A stretch of 13,271 nt of DNA. It comes from Flavobacterium psychrophilum (lineage in GTDB: Bacteria > Bacteroidota > Bacteroidia > Flavobacteriales > Flavobacteriaceae). Numbering within the stretch: position 1 is the stretch's first letter; every line of letters starts with the position of its first letter. Of the stretch, positions 1 to 8,237 are shown one piece after another. The notes beneath the pieces were generated by a model. It saw nothing but the letters and a program-made list of their open reading frames with translations. It was not told the DNA's origin and made no database searches. The position numbers and the translations under genes are program-made. The stretch lies in NCBI GenBank assembly GCA_945866505.1, contig CAMBHH010000093.1, positions 1 through 13,271 of the forward strand, in the 5' to 3' direction.

Positions 1-445
1 CTTTCATCCTTGTTCAGTAGGAATTGTTACGGTCGAAAACGGTATTATTGTTGACGAATTTGTTACGTTGATTAAACCGCCAAGAAATGAATATTCGCCT
101 TTTACCATTGCAGTTCACGGAATTTATCCACGAGATACTGTTAGTGCAAAAACTTTTGCGCAAGTGTTTCCTGAAATCCAAAAACGATTGCAAAACCGTA
201 TTGTTGTGGCGCATAATGAAAGTTTTGACCGAAATGTTTTGGCCAAATCGATGGCGCTTTACGGTTTAAATTACGCGGATTTGAATATTGGCGCTCGTTG
301 GGAATGTACGGTAAAAATTTACAAAGCCAAAGGCTTAAGGCCAACAAAATTAAGTGATTGTTGTCGTGAAATGCAAATTGAACTTAACCATCACGAAGCT
401 TTATCGGATGCTCGAGCTTGCGCCAAATTGTATTTGATGCGGTAA
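1..445 (+). CDS. DnaQ-type DEDDh 3'-5' exonuclease (5' end missing)
   Basis: The reading frame is open from the first base of the window and ends at TAA 443-445, giving 147 C-terminal residues; the true start lies upstream. What remains matches the RNase T/DnaQ exonuclease fold. After an early strand (SVGIVTVENGIIVDEF) and the HGI segment comes an Exo II block (VVAHNESFDRNVL, with the conserved N and D). The C-terminal Exo III block is HEALSDARACAKLY, whose His and Asp are the h and final D of DEDDh. The Exo I D-x-E motif would lie just before the first visible residue. Members remove nucleotides from the 3' ends of nucleic acids. The domain ends shortly after Exo III with no visible polymerase-binding or BRCT extension, so this is more likely a stand-alone exonuclease than a replicative epsilon subunit. 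A TTG at 68 could be read as a start but would cut into the conserved fold. Confidence 0.85.
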   Translation, partial: FHPCSVGIVTVENGIIVDEFVTLIKPPRNEYSPFTIAVHGIYPRDTVSAKTFAQVFPEIQKRLQNRIVVAHNESFDRNVLAKSMALYGLNYADLNIGARWECTVKIYKAKGLRPTKLSDCCREMQIELNHHEALSDARACAKLYLMR

Positions 446-584
446 CCATTTGTTGTTGACGAATTGTATTTTTTTCTGTTGAAAAACAAAAACGTATTTC
501 TTTTTTTAGTATTTTAGGGGTTTGGATAGAGTCTATTTTCTCTTCTCTATTTTCTCTTTTCTAATATAAATAATCTCAAAAAAA

Positions 585-1856
585 ATGAAAGAAGATTTTC
601 TCCATTACCTTTGGAAATTCAAGAAGTTCGATAGTTTGAATTTGAAGACTTTCAACGGAGAAGATATTACGATTATCAATGTTGGAAACTATTTAGAACT
701 TGCTGGTCCTGATTTTTTCAATGCTCAGCTTGTAGTTGGAAATCAAAAATGGGCTGGCAATGTCGAGATTCATCTTAAATCTTCCGATTGGTATGTGCAT
801 CATCACGAAAGAGACGAAGCCTATGAAAACGTAATTCTCCACGTGGTTTGGGAACACGATACAGAAATTTTCAGAAGCAACAATTCCGAAATTCCAGTTT
901 TGGTATTAAAGAATTATGTCGATACAGCTACAGTAGCCAATTATCAAATGTTGATGGCTCCAAAATCGTGGATTTTTTGTGAAAAGCAACTCAAAGATAT
1001 TAATGAATTTACATTAAAAAATTGGCAAGAACGTTTGTTTTTCGAACGTTTGGAACGGAAATCAAATCCCATTTTCGACTTATTAAAACAAACAAATAAC
1101 GATTGGGAAGCGGTTTTGTTTTGCCTTTTGGCCAAGAATTTCGGATTGAATACTAACGGTGAAATCTTTTTAAAAATCGCTGAGTCCATTCCGTTTTCGA
1201 TTATTAGAAAAGAAAGTTTAGAGGTCGAAAATCTCGAAGCTTTACTCTTGGGAACTGCTGGCCTATTAGATTTAGAAAAAGAAGATGCTTATTTCAAGGA
1301 TTTGAAATTTAGATATTTTTATTTGTTGCACAAATATCAAATAGAAAAAAAATTGGTTGAGCCAGTGCAGTTTTTCAAGCATCGACCAGATAATTTCCCT
1401 ACGATTCGATTGTCTCAATTGGCGAATTTATACCATAATCAGCAAAATTTATTTTCGACAATCAGCACTTCGAGTTCGGTGCAAAGTATTGATGAAATTT
1501 TCAAAATATCGGTATCGAATTATTGGCAAGATCATTATCAGTTTGACAAAGAAAGCCCGAAGAAAAAGAAAAGACTTTCCAAATCATTTATCGATTTGAT
1601 TATAATTAACACCATAATTCCGCTTCAGTTTGCTTTCGGCAAAAGTCAAGGAAAGGAAATTTCCGAAGACCTGATCCAGTTGTTAAATAAAGTAGCGTCT
1701 GAGGATAATGCTATCTTAGATAAGTTTAGTTCCTTTGGAATCAAATCCAAAAATGCTTTTGAGTCTCAATCTTTATTACAACTCAAAAACGAATATTGTA
1801 ACAAAAGCCGTTGCTTGCAATGTGCCATCGGAATGGAACTATTGAAAAAAAGTTAA
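585..1856 (+). CDS. DUF2851 family protein
   Basis: The 423-residue product matches the DUF2851 family, widespread in Bacteroidota and of unknown function. The conserved N-terminal core is clear: GPDF (41-44), NVEIHLKSSDW (59-69), a His cluster HHH (72-74) and NVILHVVWEHD (82-92). A middle segment follows with RPDNFPTIRLSQLANL (267-282). The C-terminal end has a cysteine cluster, C405, C410 and C413, which could bind a metal. No signal peptide or membrane segment is visible, so a cytoplasmic location is likely. The ATG at 585 follows an A-rich stretch, as usual in this group. The spacing GPD ... VEIHLK resembles a PD-(D/E)xK nuclease core, but that is inference. It stands between the exonuclease gene and the small PspC-like gene, with a 139-bp upstream gap holding no clear -7 element. 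Confidence 0.85.
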   Translation: MKEDFLHYLWKFKKFDSLNLKTFNGEDITIINVGNYLELAGPDFFNAQLVVGNQKWAGNVEIHLKSSDWYVHHHERDEAYENVILHVVWEHDTEIFRSNNSEIPVLVLKNYVDTATVANYQMLMAPKSWIFCEKQLKDINEFTLKNWQERLFFERLERKSNPIFDLLKQTNNDWEAVLFCLLAKNFGLNTNGEIFLKIAESIPFSIIRKESLEVENLEALLLGTAGLLDLEKEDAYFKDLKFRYFYLLHKYQIEKKLVEPVQFFKHRPDNFPTIRLSQLANLYHNQQNLFSTISTSSSVQSIDEIFKISVSNYWQDHYQFDKESPKKKKRLSKSFIDLIIINTIIPLQFAFGKSQGKEISEDLIQLLNKVASEDNAILDKFSSFGIKSKNAFESQSLLQLKNEYCNKSRCLQCAIGMELLKKS

Positions 1857-1868
1857 TTAAATCATTCG

Positions 1869-1901
1869 TTGATTCAAGAATGAGATAATTTCGTAATTTT
1901 G
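1869..1901 (+). promoter_or_regulatory. Bacteroidota-type promoter for the PspC-like gene
   Basis: TTG at 1869-1871 is followed after 22 nt by TAATTTTG at 1894-1901, an exact TAnnTTTG -7 element. The spacing is within the range described for flavobacteria. Transcription would start about 5-10 nt before the ATG at 1917, so the leader is very short. Confidence 0.55.
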
Positions 1902-1916
1902 CCCAAAATAATAAGT

Positions 1917-2144
1917 ATGAAAGCAGTAATTCGCCTCAAATATTTTTTTGAAAAAAACGGCTTTCACGTTTCGTCCCGTCTTGCGGATAGTTTGGGAATG
2001 CGTGTGTCTGATGTAAGATTATTTTTTATCTACATTAGTTTTGTGACAGCTGGTTTATGGTTTGGCGTTTATTTAACATTAGCTTTTTGGTTGCGATTAA
2101 AAGATTTGGTTCGAGCGAAACGCACCTCAGTTTTTGATTTGTAG
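1917..2144 (+). CDS. PspC-domain small membrane protein
   Basis: This encodes 75 residues and fits the PspC family. A basic, amphipathic N-terminal half ends in RLADSLGMRVSDVRLFFIY, the usual 'GLA..LG...VR' pattern. A hydrophobic segment (about 35-59) follows, then a basic tail. PspC-domain proteins are inner-membrane proteins; the enterobacterial one belongs to the phage-shock stress response, but short stand-alone versions like this have no assigned role. I chose the ATG at 1917 because the in-frame TTG at 1899 lies inside the -7 promoter element and would be at or before the transcription start. Downstream, the gene shares a strong bidirectional terminator with the convergent permease gene. 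Confidence 0.75.
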   Translation: MKAVIRLKYFFEKNGFHVSSRLADSLGMRVSDVRLFFIYISFVTAGLWFGVYLTLAFWLRLKDLVRAKRTSVFDL

Positions 2145-2161
2145 CAATTATTCTCGCATAA

Positions 2162-2202
2162 AAAAAGGGATTATAAAGTATCAAACTTTATAATCCCTTT
2201 TT
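2162..2202. terminator. Bidirectional intrinsic terminator
   Basis: A perfect 18-bp stem (2162-2179 paired with 2185-2202) closes a 5-nt loop. The stem starts with A's and ends with T's, so both strands have a GC-containing hairpin followed by a U tract. It lies between the ends of the convergent PspC-like and permease genes, and its far arm ends 17 nt from the permease stop. Confidence 0.85.
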
Positions 2203-2219
2203 GATTTTTGATTGGGTAA

Positions 2220-3698
2220 TTATTTTTGTGGATTATTCAACACACTGTTTTTCTTGCCATATACAAAATAAAAAACAATTCCTAAAGCCATCCAAGCAAA
2301 AAGTCGTAACCAATTTGTCCAACCTAAACCGTACATCATTAGAGAACACGATACTACACCAAGTATTGGTACCAATGGCACCCACGGAGTTTTAAATTCT
2401 CTTACCATATTAGGTTCTTTTTTGCGTAAAATAATGACAGCAACACAAACCAAAACAAAGGCAAACAAAGTACCAATGCTGGTCATATCTCCCACAATAT
2501 CTCCCGGAACAAAAGCTGCAAAAGCTCCAACAATCACTAAGATTGCTAAATTGGCTTTGTACGGAGTTTTGTATTTTGGATGTAAATCACTAAAAGATTT
2601 TGGTAATAGACCATCTTTCCCCATAGCATAAAACACTCTGGATTGTCCCAATAACATCACCAATATCACAGAGGAGAATCCTGCAAGGATAGCTACCGTT
2701 ACTAATTGTCCTAACCATTCGTAACCAACCATATACTTCGTAATTGCAAAAGCAACGGAAGCTTCTTTGCCTCCAGTTCTAAAATCTTCAACTGTCGCTA
2801 CTCCGGTTAAAACGTGTCCAAATAAAATGTATAAAACTGTACAAATAGCCAAAGAACCTAAAATTCCAATAGGCATATTTCTTTTTGGATTTATAGTTTC
2901 TTGAGCGGCGGTGCTGACAGCGTCAAAACCAATAAAAGCAAAAAATACTGTTCCTGCTGCTCCTATTATTCCCCAAAATCCTCCAAAATCATGACCAACT
3001 CCATGTTCATCAGTAAAAATAGATGTTGGCGGAATATATGGAGTGTGGTTTGCTGGATTTATAAAATTCCAACCTATAATTATAATCATAATTACAATAG
3101 CAACTTTTACTACTACAATTATTCCATTGACAAATGCTGATTCTTGTATCCCTTTAATTAATAGCAAACTAATTGCAACAACAATAAACAATGCCGGAAG
3201 ATTTATTATTCCATGCTCTCCAGTTTCTAAATTAGTTTGAAAAGGGGAATGTGATAACGAATACGGTATTGGGCTTGTATGTAGTACATTTACCAATAAA
3301 TTGTTTAGATATTCGCTCCAAGCAATGCCCACAGTTGCAGCTCCTACTGCATATTCTAAAATTAAATCCCAACCAATAATCCAAGCCAAAAACTCGCCCA
3401 TTGTGGCATAAGTGTAAGTGTAAGCACTACCCGAAATTGGAATGGAAGATGAAAGTTCAGCATAGCACAATCCTGCGAGCGCACAACCAATTGCCGCAAC
3501 TACAAACGCAAGTGTTACTGATGGACCTGCACTTTGTGCTGCTGCTGTTGCGGTTCTTACAAATAGTCCTGCTCCAATAATGGCTCCAATTCCAAGAGCA
3601 ATTAAAGTCCAAGCGGTCAATGTTCTTTTTAATCCTTTTTCAGACTCAGCGGATTCTGCTATAAGTTGGCCTAATGGTTTTCTTTTCCAAATCGACAT
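2220..3698 (-). CDS. APC-superfamily amino acid permease (CAT/YfnA-like)
   Basis: The 492-residue integral membrane protein has a cytoplasmic N-terminus and roughly 12 or more hydrophobic segments. The family hallmarks are in place. Helix 1 carries GIGAIIGAGLF (36-46), the substrate-backbone-binding break. Helix 6 and the following loop read FIGFDAVSTAAQETINPKRNMPIG (255-278). The later loop GQSRVFYAMGKDGLLPKSF (351-369) is typical of the cationic amino acid transporter subgroup. Such carriers import amino acids by cation-coupled or exchange transport. An arginine- or lysine-type substrate would suit the arginine/citrulline genes nearby, but the sequence does not settle it. A polar stretch (about 139-164) between two helices looks like an extracytoplasmic loop. 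The gene stands alone on the minus strand, divergent from eno. Confidence 0.88.
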   Translation of the reverse strand: MSIWKRKPLGQLIAESAESEKGLKRTLTAWTLIALGIGAIIGAGLFVRTATAAAQSAGPSVTLAFVVAAIGCALAGLCYAELSSSIPISGSAYTYTYATMGEFLAWIIGWDLILEYAVGAATVGIAWSEYLNNLLVNVLHTSPIPYSLSHSPFQTNLETGEHGIINLPALFIVVAISLLLIKGIQESAFVNGIIVVVKVAIVIMIIIIGWNFINPANHTPYIPPTSIFTDEHGVGHDFGGFWGIIGAAGTVFFAFIGFDAVSTAAQETINPKRNMPIGILGSLAICTVLYILFGHVLTGVATVEDFRTGGKEASVAFAITKYMVGYEWLGQLVTVAILAGFSSVILVMLLGQSRVFYAMGKDGLLPKSFSDLHPKYKTPYKANLAILVIVGAFAAFVPGDIVGDMTSIGTLFAFVLVCVAVIILRKKEPNMVREFKTPWVPLVPILGVVSCSLMMYGLGWTNWLRLFAWMALGIVFYFVYGKKNSVLNNPQK

Positions 3699-3727
3699 AT
3701 AATATCAGTTTTATTGTTAATAATTTT

Positions 3728-3735
3728 CAAATATA
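3728..3735 (-). promoter_or_regulatory. -7 element for the permease gene
   Basis: On the minus strand this reads TATATTTG (TAnnTTTG), placed about 30 nt before the permease ATG. No TTG is found at the usual -33 distance, where the 3745-3762 inverted repeat begins. Confidence 0.4.
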
Positions 3736-3744
3736 TTGTTTTTT

Positions 3745-3762
3745 AATCAGGCCTTCCTGATT
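3745..3762. repeat. Inverted repeat AATCAGG-CCTT-CCTGATT
   Basis: A perfect 7-bp inverted repeat with a 4-nt centre lies 9 bp upstream of the permease -7 element and covers the upstream part of that promoter. It could be an operator. On the plus strand it is followed by a T-rich stretch, but no plus-strand gene ends here, so a terminator role is less likely. Confidence 0.4.
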
Positions 3763-3997
3763 TTGTATTATTTTTTTTGTGGCAATATTTGTGTTTTAAA
3801 GATTTCAAAAATAATTTGTTTAAATTTTTAGAATTATTAATTCTTTGCACCTCATTTTCAAGGTAAATGAGAATACATAGGGTTATTAAAGTGAAAATAA
3901 GTCATCTGTTTATTGCATTTGTAAAACAACAAAATTATTATATCGTTTTCGTTAATAAGATTACAATTTTTTCATTTCCTGTTAATTATGGATATAG

Positions 3998-4005
3998 TAT
4001 ATTTG
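3998..4005 (+). promoter_or_regulatory. -7 element for eno
   Basis: TATATTTG matches TAnnTTTG exactly, 40 nt before the eno ATG. No clear TTG lies at the -33 distance. The leader is AT-rich without a Shine-Dalgarno site. Confidence 0.5.
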
Positions 4006-4012
4006 TAACTAA

Positions 4013-5338
<1,326 letters not shown>

Positions 5339-5355
5339 GCTTTCATTTTTTGTTT

Positions 5356-5391
5356 AAAAGCCATTTACGTAAAGTAAATGGCTTTTTTTTT
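5356..5391 (+). terminator. Intrinsic terminator of eno
   Basis: The 13-bp stem 5356-5368/5374-5386 has the core GCCATTTAC/GTAAATGGC and a 5-nt loop. It runs into a T tract to 5391, starting 17 nt after the eno stop. Confidence 0.9.
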
Positions 5392-5444
5392 GAGTTTTAA
5401 CAAATTCGTTGTGAATTTCATTTTTTAATTCCCTTAGAATTCCC

Positions 5445-5452
5445 TAAATTTG
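5445..5452 (+). promoter_or_regulatory. -7 element for gltA
   Basis: TAAATTTG fits TAnnTTTG and lies 34 nt before the gltA ATG, downstream of the eno terminator. The nearest upstream TTG (5409-5411) is about 10 nt too far for a standard -33 element. Confidence 0.45.
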
Positions 5453-5486
5453 GAAAATAATTTATTAAGATTTATTTCAAAACACT

Positions 5487-6770
5487 ATGTCAAAAACAGC
5501 AAAATTAGAAATTGACGGAAAAATATATGAGTTGCCAATATTTATTGGTGCAGAAAATGAGGTATCTATTGATATTAGTAAATTGCGTGACTCCTCAGGA
5601 GTGATAACTTACGATCAAGGATATAAAAACACAGGTGCTTGCAAAAGTGAAATTACCTTTCTAGATGGAGAAGAAGGGATTTTGCATTACAGAGGATATT
5701 CTATTGAAGAATTAGCAGAAAAAGCTCATTTCCTTGAAGTATGTTATTTGTTGATTTTTGGTGAATTGCCTACCGATAAACAGTTGTTGGAGTTCGAAAC
5801 GCACATTAGAAGATACACTTTAGTAAACGAAGAGATGAAAAGCATCATTGATGGTTTTCCAAAAACGGCTCACCCAATGGGGGTTTTGTCAGCATTGACA
5901 AGTGCTTTAATAGCTTTTAATCCTTCGGCAGTAAATCCAGAAAACGAAGATCAATTGTATGAAGCAGTTTGCAAATTGATGGGGAAATTCCTTGTAATTG
6001 CTTCTTGGACTTATAGAAAAAGTCAAGGATTTCCTTTGAATTATTATGATAATACTTTGGGCTATGTTGAAAATTTTATGCAATTGATGTTTAAATTGCC
6101 TACAGAACCTTACAAAGCTAATCCAGTAATTGTTCAAGCTTTAGATAAACTATTTATTCTTCACGCTGATCACGAACAAAATTGCTCTACTTCGACTGTA
6201 AGAATGGTAGGTTCATCACACGCTGGCTTATTTGCATCCGTTTCTGCTGGAATATCCGCACTTTGGGGACCTTTGCACGGTGGTGCGAATCAAGCAGTTC
6301 TAGAAATGTTAGAGGAAATCCAAGCAAATGGTGGAGACGCTGATAAATACTTAGAAAAGGCAAAAGATAAGAATGACCCTTTCAGATTAATGGGTTTTGG
6401 ACACAGAGTATATAAAAACTTTGATCCAAGAGCCAAAATAATCAAAGCGGCCGCCGATGATGTATTGCAAACATTGGGTTTTGATGATCCAATTTTGGAA
6501 ATTGCAAAAAAACTAGAAGCAGCAGCACTTACTGACGAATATTTTATTTCTAGAAAATTATATCCTAACGTCGATTTTTATTCTGGAATTATTTACCGTG
6601 CTCTAGGAATCCCTACTGATATGTTTACTGTAATGTTTGCCATAGGCAGATTGCCAGGTTGGATAGCTCAGTGGAAAGAAATGAGACTCAACAAAGAACC
6701 TATTGGAAGGCCGAGACAAATTTATACTGGTTATCCTTTGAGAGAATTTATACCTACGGAACAACGATAA
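5487..6770 (+). CDS. gltA: Citrate synthase
   Basis: The enzyme condenses oxaloacetate and acetyl-CoA to citrate, the entry step of the TCA cycle. The product has 427 residues, like the large hexameric citrate synthases of Gram-negative bacteria, and carries the N-terminal beta domain (about 1-60) that the shorter dimeric type lacks. The catalytic triad is visible: His264 in WGPLHGGANQ, His306 in the signature MGFGHRVYKNFDPRA (302-316), and Asp363 in NVDFYSG. HADHEQN (226-232) and GSSHAGLFASV (242-252) are further conserved active-site segments. In the large type, the N-terminal region can mediate NADH inhibition; whether that applies here cannot be told. The gene has its own promoter element and terminator, so it appears monocistronic between eno and the DDAH-like gene. 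Confidence 0.97.
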   Translation: MSKTAKLEIDGKIYELPIFIGAENEVSIDISKLRDSSGVITYDQGYKNTGACKSEITFLDGEEGILHYRGYSIEELAEKAHFLEVCYLLIFGELPTDKQLLEFETHIRRYTLVNEEMKSIIDGFPKTAHPMGVLSALTSALIAFNPSAVNPENEDQLYEAVCKLMGKFLVIASWTYRKSQGFPLNYYDNTLGYVENFMQLMFKLPTEPYKANPVIVQALDKLFILHADHEQNCSTSTVRMVGSSHAGLFASVSAGISALWGPLHGGANQAVLEMLEEIQANGGDADKYLEKAKDKNDPFRLMGFGHRVYKNFDPRAKIIKAAADDVLQTLGFDDPILEIAKKLEAAALTDEYFISRKLYPNVDFYSGIIYRALGIPTDMFTVMFAIGRLPGWIAQWKEMRLNKEPIGRPRQIYTGYPLREFIPTEQR

Positions 6771-6778
6771 TTTAGATA

Positions 6779-6811
6779 AAAAAAAGCTTCACATTTAGTG
6801 GAGCTTTTTTT
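6779..6811 (+). terminator. Intrinsic terminator of gltA
   Basis: The stem 6779-6792/6798-6811 has the core AGCTTCAC/GTGGAGCT with one G-T pair and a 5-nt loop. Flanking A and T runs make it possibly active in both directions. Its last T is the first base of the next gene's -7 element. Confidence 0.85.
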
Positions 6812-6818
6812 ATCTTTG
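6811..6818 (+). promoter_or_regulatory. -7 element for the DDAH/ADI-like gene
   Basis: TATCTTTG matches TAnnTTTG and overlaps the end of the gltA terminator. The ATG follows 20 nt later, so the leader would be only about 10-15 nt. The -33 region would lie inside the terminator hairpin and has no TTG. Confidence 0.45.
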
Positions 6819-6838
6819 GCAAAACCAAACCTATAATT

Positions 6839-7753
6839 ATGTTAAAATTAAACATAAATAATGAGACTTCAAGATTAAGAGCAGTCGTGCTGGGAATCGC
6901 TAACAGCAATGGACCAACACCTGCAGTCAGTGAGGCCTATGACCCTAAGTCATTAGAACATATCTTGTCAGGCACTTATCCAAAAGAGGAAGATATGATT
7001 CCTGAAATGGAGGCTTTTAATCAAGTTTTCGGAAAGTATAATGTTACTGTTTTTCGTCCCCAAATGATCGAGAATTACAATCAGATATTTGCAAGAGACA
7101 TTGGTTTTGTAATTGACGATGTATTTGTTAAATCCAATATTTTACCCGACAGAGAGCGAGAAGTAGAAGCTATTCAATATGTAATCGATCAAATAAATCC
7201 AGTGAAAGTGGTAATTCCTCCCGAAGAAGTACATATAGAAGGAGGAGATGTAATGTTGTGGAACGATTATATTTTTATTGGAACTTATAAAGGTAGTGAT
7301 TACAAGGATTACATTACTGCTAGAACAAATAATGAAGGAGTTCAATTCATCAAAGAATTATTTCCCAATAAAAAAGTCAAGGAATTCGATTTGATCAAAT
7401 CAAAAATTGAAGCTAGAGATAATGCTTTGCATTTGGATTGTTGTTTTCAACCGGTGGGAGAAAATAAAGCAATCATTTACAAACGCGGTTTCCGGGAAGA
7501 AGCTGATTATTTGTTTTTAGTTAAACTCTTCGGTGAAGAAAACCTGTTTCATATCACCAGAAAGGAAATGTATCACATGAATTCTAATGTTTTTTCTATA
7601 GATAACAATGTGGTAGTTTCTGAAAAGAAGTTTACTAGACTTAATAAATGGTTGCGAAATAATGGCTTTGTTGTTGAAGAAATCCCTTATGCCGAAATTG
7701 CCAAACAAGAAGGTTTATTGCGATGTTCTACTTTACCATTGATAAGAGAATAG
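6839..7753 (+). CDS. Dimethylarginine dimethylaminohydrolase / arginine deiminase-like hydrolase
   Basis: The 304-residue product belongs to the guanidino-group-modifying superfamily (DDAH, arginine deiminase, amidinotransferase), which attacks a guanidinium carbon through a Cys-His pair. Visible active-site parts are FARDIGF (84-90), HIEGGDV (132-138, the substrate-binding acidic loop), His198 in NALHLDCCF, and the nucleophile Cys296 in LLRCSTLPL close to the C-terminus. With arginine the products would be citrulline and ammonia; with methylarginine, citrulline and methylamine. The cysteine context RCSTLPL recalls the RCMSMPL of arginine deiminases, but the length is nearer DDAH, so the substrate is left open. 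It is followed, across an inserted element, by ctlX, a citrulline hydrolase of the same superfamily. The stop lies only 4 nt from the left inverted repeat of that element. Confidence 0.82.
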   Translation: MLKLNINNETSRLRAVVLGIANSNGPTPAVSEAYDPKSLEHILSGTYPKEEDMIPEMEAFNQVFGKYNVTVFRPQMIENYNQIFARDIGFVIDDVFVKSNILPDREREVEAIQYVIDQINPVKVVIPPEEVHIEGGDVMLWNDYIFIGTYKGSDYKDYITARTNNEGVQFIKELFPNKKVKEFDLIKSKIEARDNALHLDCCFQPVGENKAIIYKRGFREEADYLFLVKLFGEENLFHITRKEMYHMNSNVFSIDNNVVVSEKKFTRLNKWLRNNGFVVEEIPYAEIAKQEGLLRCSTLPLIRE

Positions 7754-7757
7754 GAAT

Positions 7758-7784
7758 GTTGTAAGTTGTATGTTCCAGGTTATT
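7758..7784. repeat. Left inverted-repeat arm of the IVS-like element
   Basis: The arm reads as tandem heptads GTTGTAA, GTTGTAT, GTTCCAG, then GTT and ATT. It pairs with 8204-8230 at 23 of 27 positions. Confidence 0.7.
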
Positions 7785-7805
7785 CAGATTTACAATCTAT
7801 TTATA

Positions 7806-7817
7806 AACGCAAGCGTT
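7806..7817. repeat. Small palindrome AACGC-AA-GCGTT abutting the start codon
   Basis: A 5-bp inverted repeat ends directly at the ATG of the four-helix-bundle reading frame. In RNA it could fold over the initiation region, though the 2-nt loop is tight and would need one pair to open. Confidence 0.3.
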
Positions 7818-8186
7818 ATGAAAAGTTACAAAGATTTAGAAGTTTACAGTTTGGGTTTAGGTTTGTTTTATAGGTGTCATTCCTATTCTTTAAAATTGCC
7901 AAAATATGAAATGTATTAATTGGGTAGTCAATTGAGGAGATCTTCTGATTCTGTTCCCACGAACATTGTGGAAGGATATGGAAGGAAAAAGTACAAAGCT
8001 GATTTTGTGAAATTCCTAACTTATTCTTACGCAAGTTGTCTTGAAACGGTCTTTCATATCGAAAAAATTACTACCTTGTATCCAGATTTAATAGAAGACG
8101 AAAATGAATTTATTTCTAAGTGCAATGAATTAAGTGCTAAAATATATAATTTCATAAAATATGTTGAAGAAAATTGGAAAACATAA
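7818..8186 (+). pseudogene. Four-helix-bundle (S23/IVS-type) protein gene, broken by an in-frame stop
   Basis: Read from ATG 7818, the frame gives MKSYKDLEVYSL, then LKLPKYEMY, a TAA at 7917-7919, and in the same frame LGSQLRRSSDSVPTNIVEGYG, KADFVKFL and YSYASCLETVFHI, ending at 8186. This is the normal order of the S23 family: 'YKDLEVY' at the start, 'LPKYE.YELGSQLRRS..S.P.NIVEGYGR' in the middle, 'F..FL..A..S..E' after it. Total length is 122 codons, also normal. The stop falls where the family usually has Glu in 'YELGSQ', so one GAA-to-TAA change explains it; no frameshift is needed. A TTG right after the stop (7920) could give an 88-residue fragment lacking helix 1, probably unable to form the bundle. 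The family is known from 23S rRNA intervening sequences; its function is unclear. Confidence 0.75.
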
Positions 8187-8203
8187 TTTCACAAACTAGA
8201 ACA

Positions 8204-8230
8204 AATAACCTACAACAAACAACCTACAAC
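8204..8230. repeat. Right inverted-repeat arm of the IVS-like element
   Basis: It contains AACCTACAAC twice (8207-8216 and 8221-8230, period 14). Its reverse complement is the heptad series GTTGTAG, GTTGTTT, GTTGTAG, GTT. It ends 7 nt before the ctlX ATG and so also forms part of the ctlX leader. Confidence 0.7.
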
Positions 8231-8237
8231 CAAATCC

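Larger units (their letters stand above)
7758..8230. mobile_element. IVS-like element: heptad inverted repeats around a four-helix-bundle gene
   Basis: A unit of 473 bp fills the whole gap between the DDAH-like gene and ctlX. It begins 4 nt after one stop and ends 7 nt before the next start. Its ends are imperfect inverted repeats (7758-7784 and 8204-8230; 23 of 27 positions pair), each made of GTTGTAG-like heptads. Inside is one gene of the S23/IVS four-helix-bundle family, now interrupted. In some bacterial 23S rRNA genes, intervening sequences encode this protein family and are bounded by inverted repeats that form a stem; here a similar layout lies outside rRNA. No transposase and no clear target duplication is visible, so mobility is inferred. 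Confidence 0.45.

Noticed and set aside
532..557. 12-bp direct repeat TCTATTTTCTCT, period 14, before the DUF2851 gene
   Set aside because: Low-complexity pyrimidine-rich sequence; two copies only and no sign of function.
1899..1916. TTG start for the PspC-like gene
   Set aside because: It lies in the -7 promoter element; ATG 1917 gives the normal family N-terminus.
2422..3240. Plus-strand open frames inside the permease gene
   Set aside because: They are antisense shadows with low-complexity, non-conserved translations opposite a clear APC permease.
7920..8186. Separate 88-residue gene starting at TTG 7920
   Set aside because: The upstream frame from ATG 7818 supplies the family's normal N-terminus, so this is the second half of a broken gene rather than an independent one.
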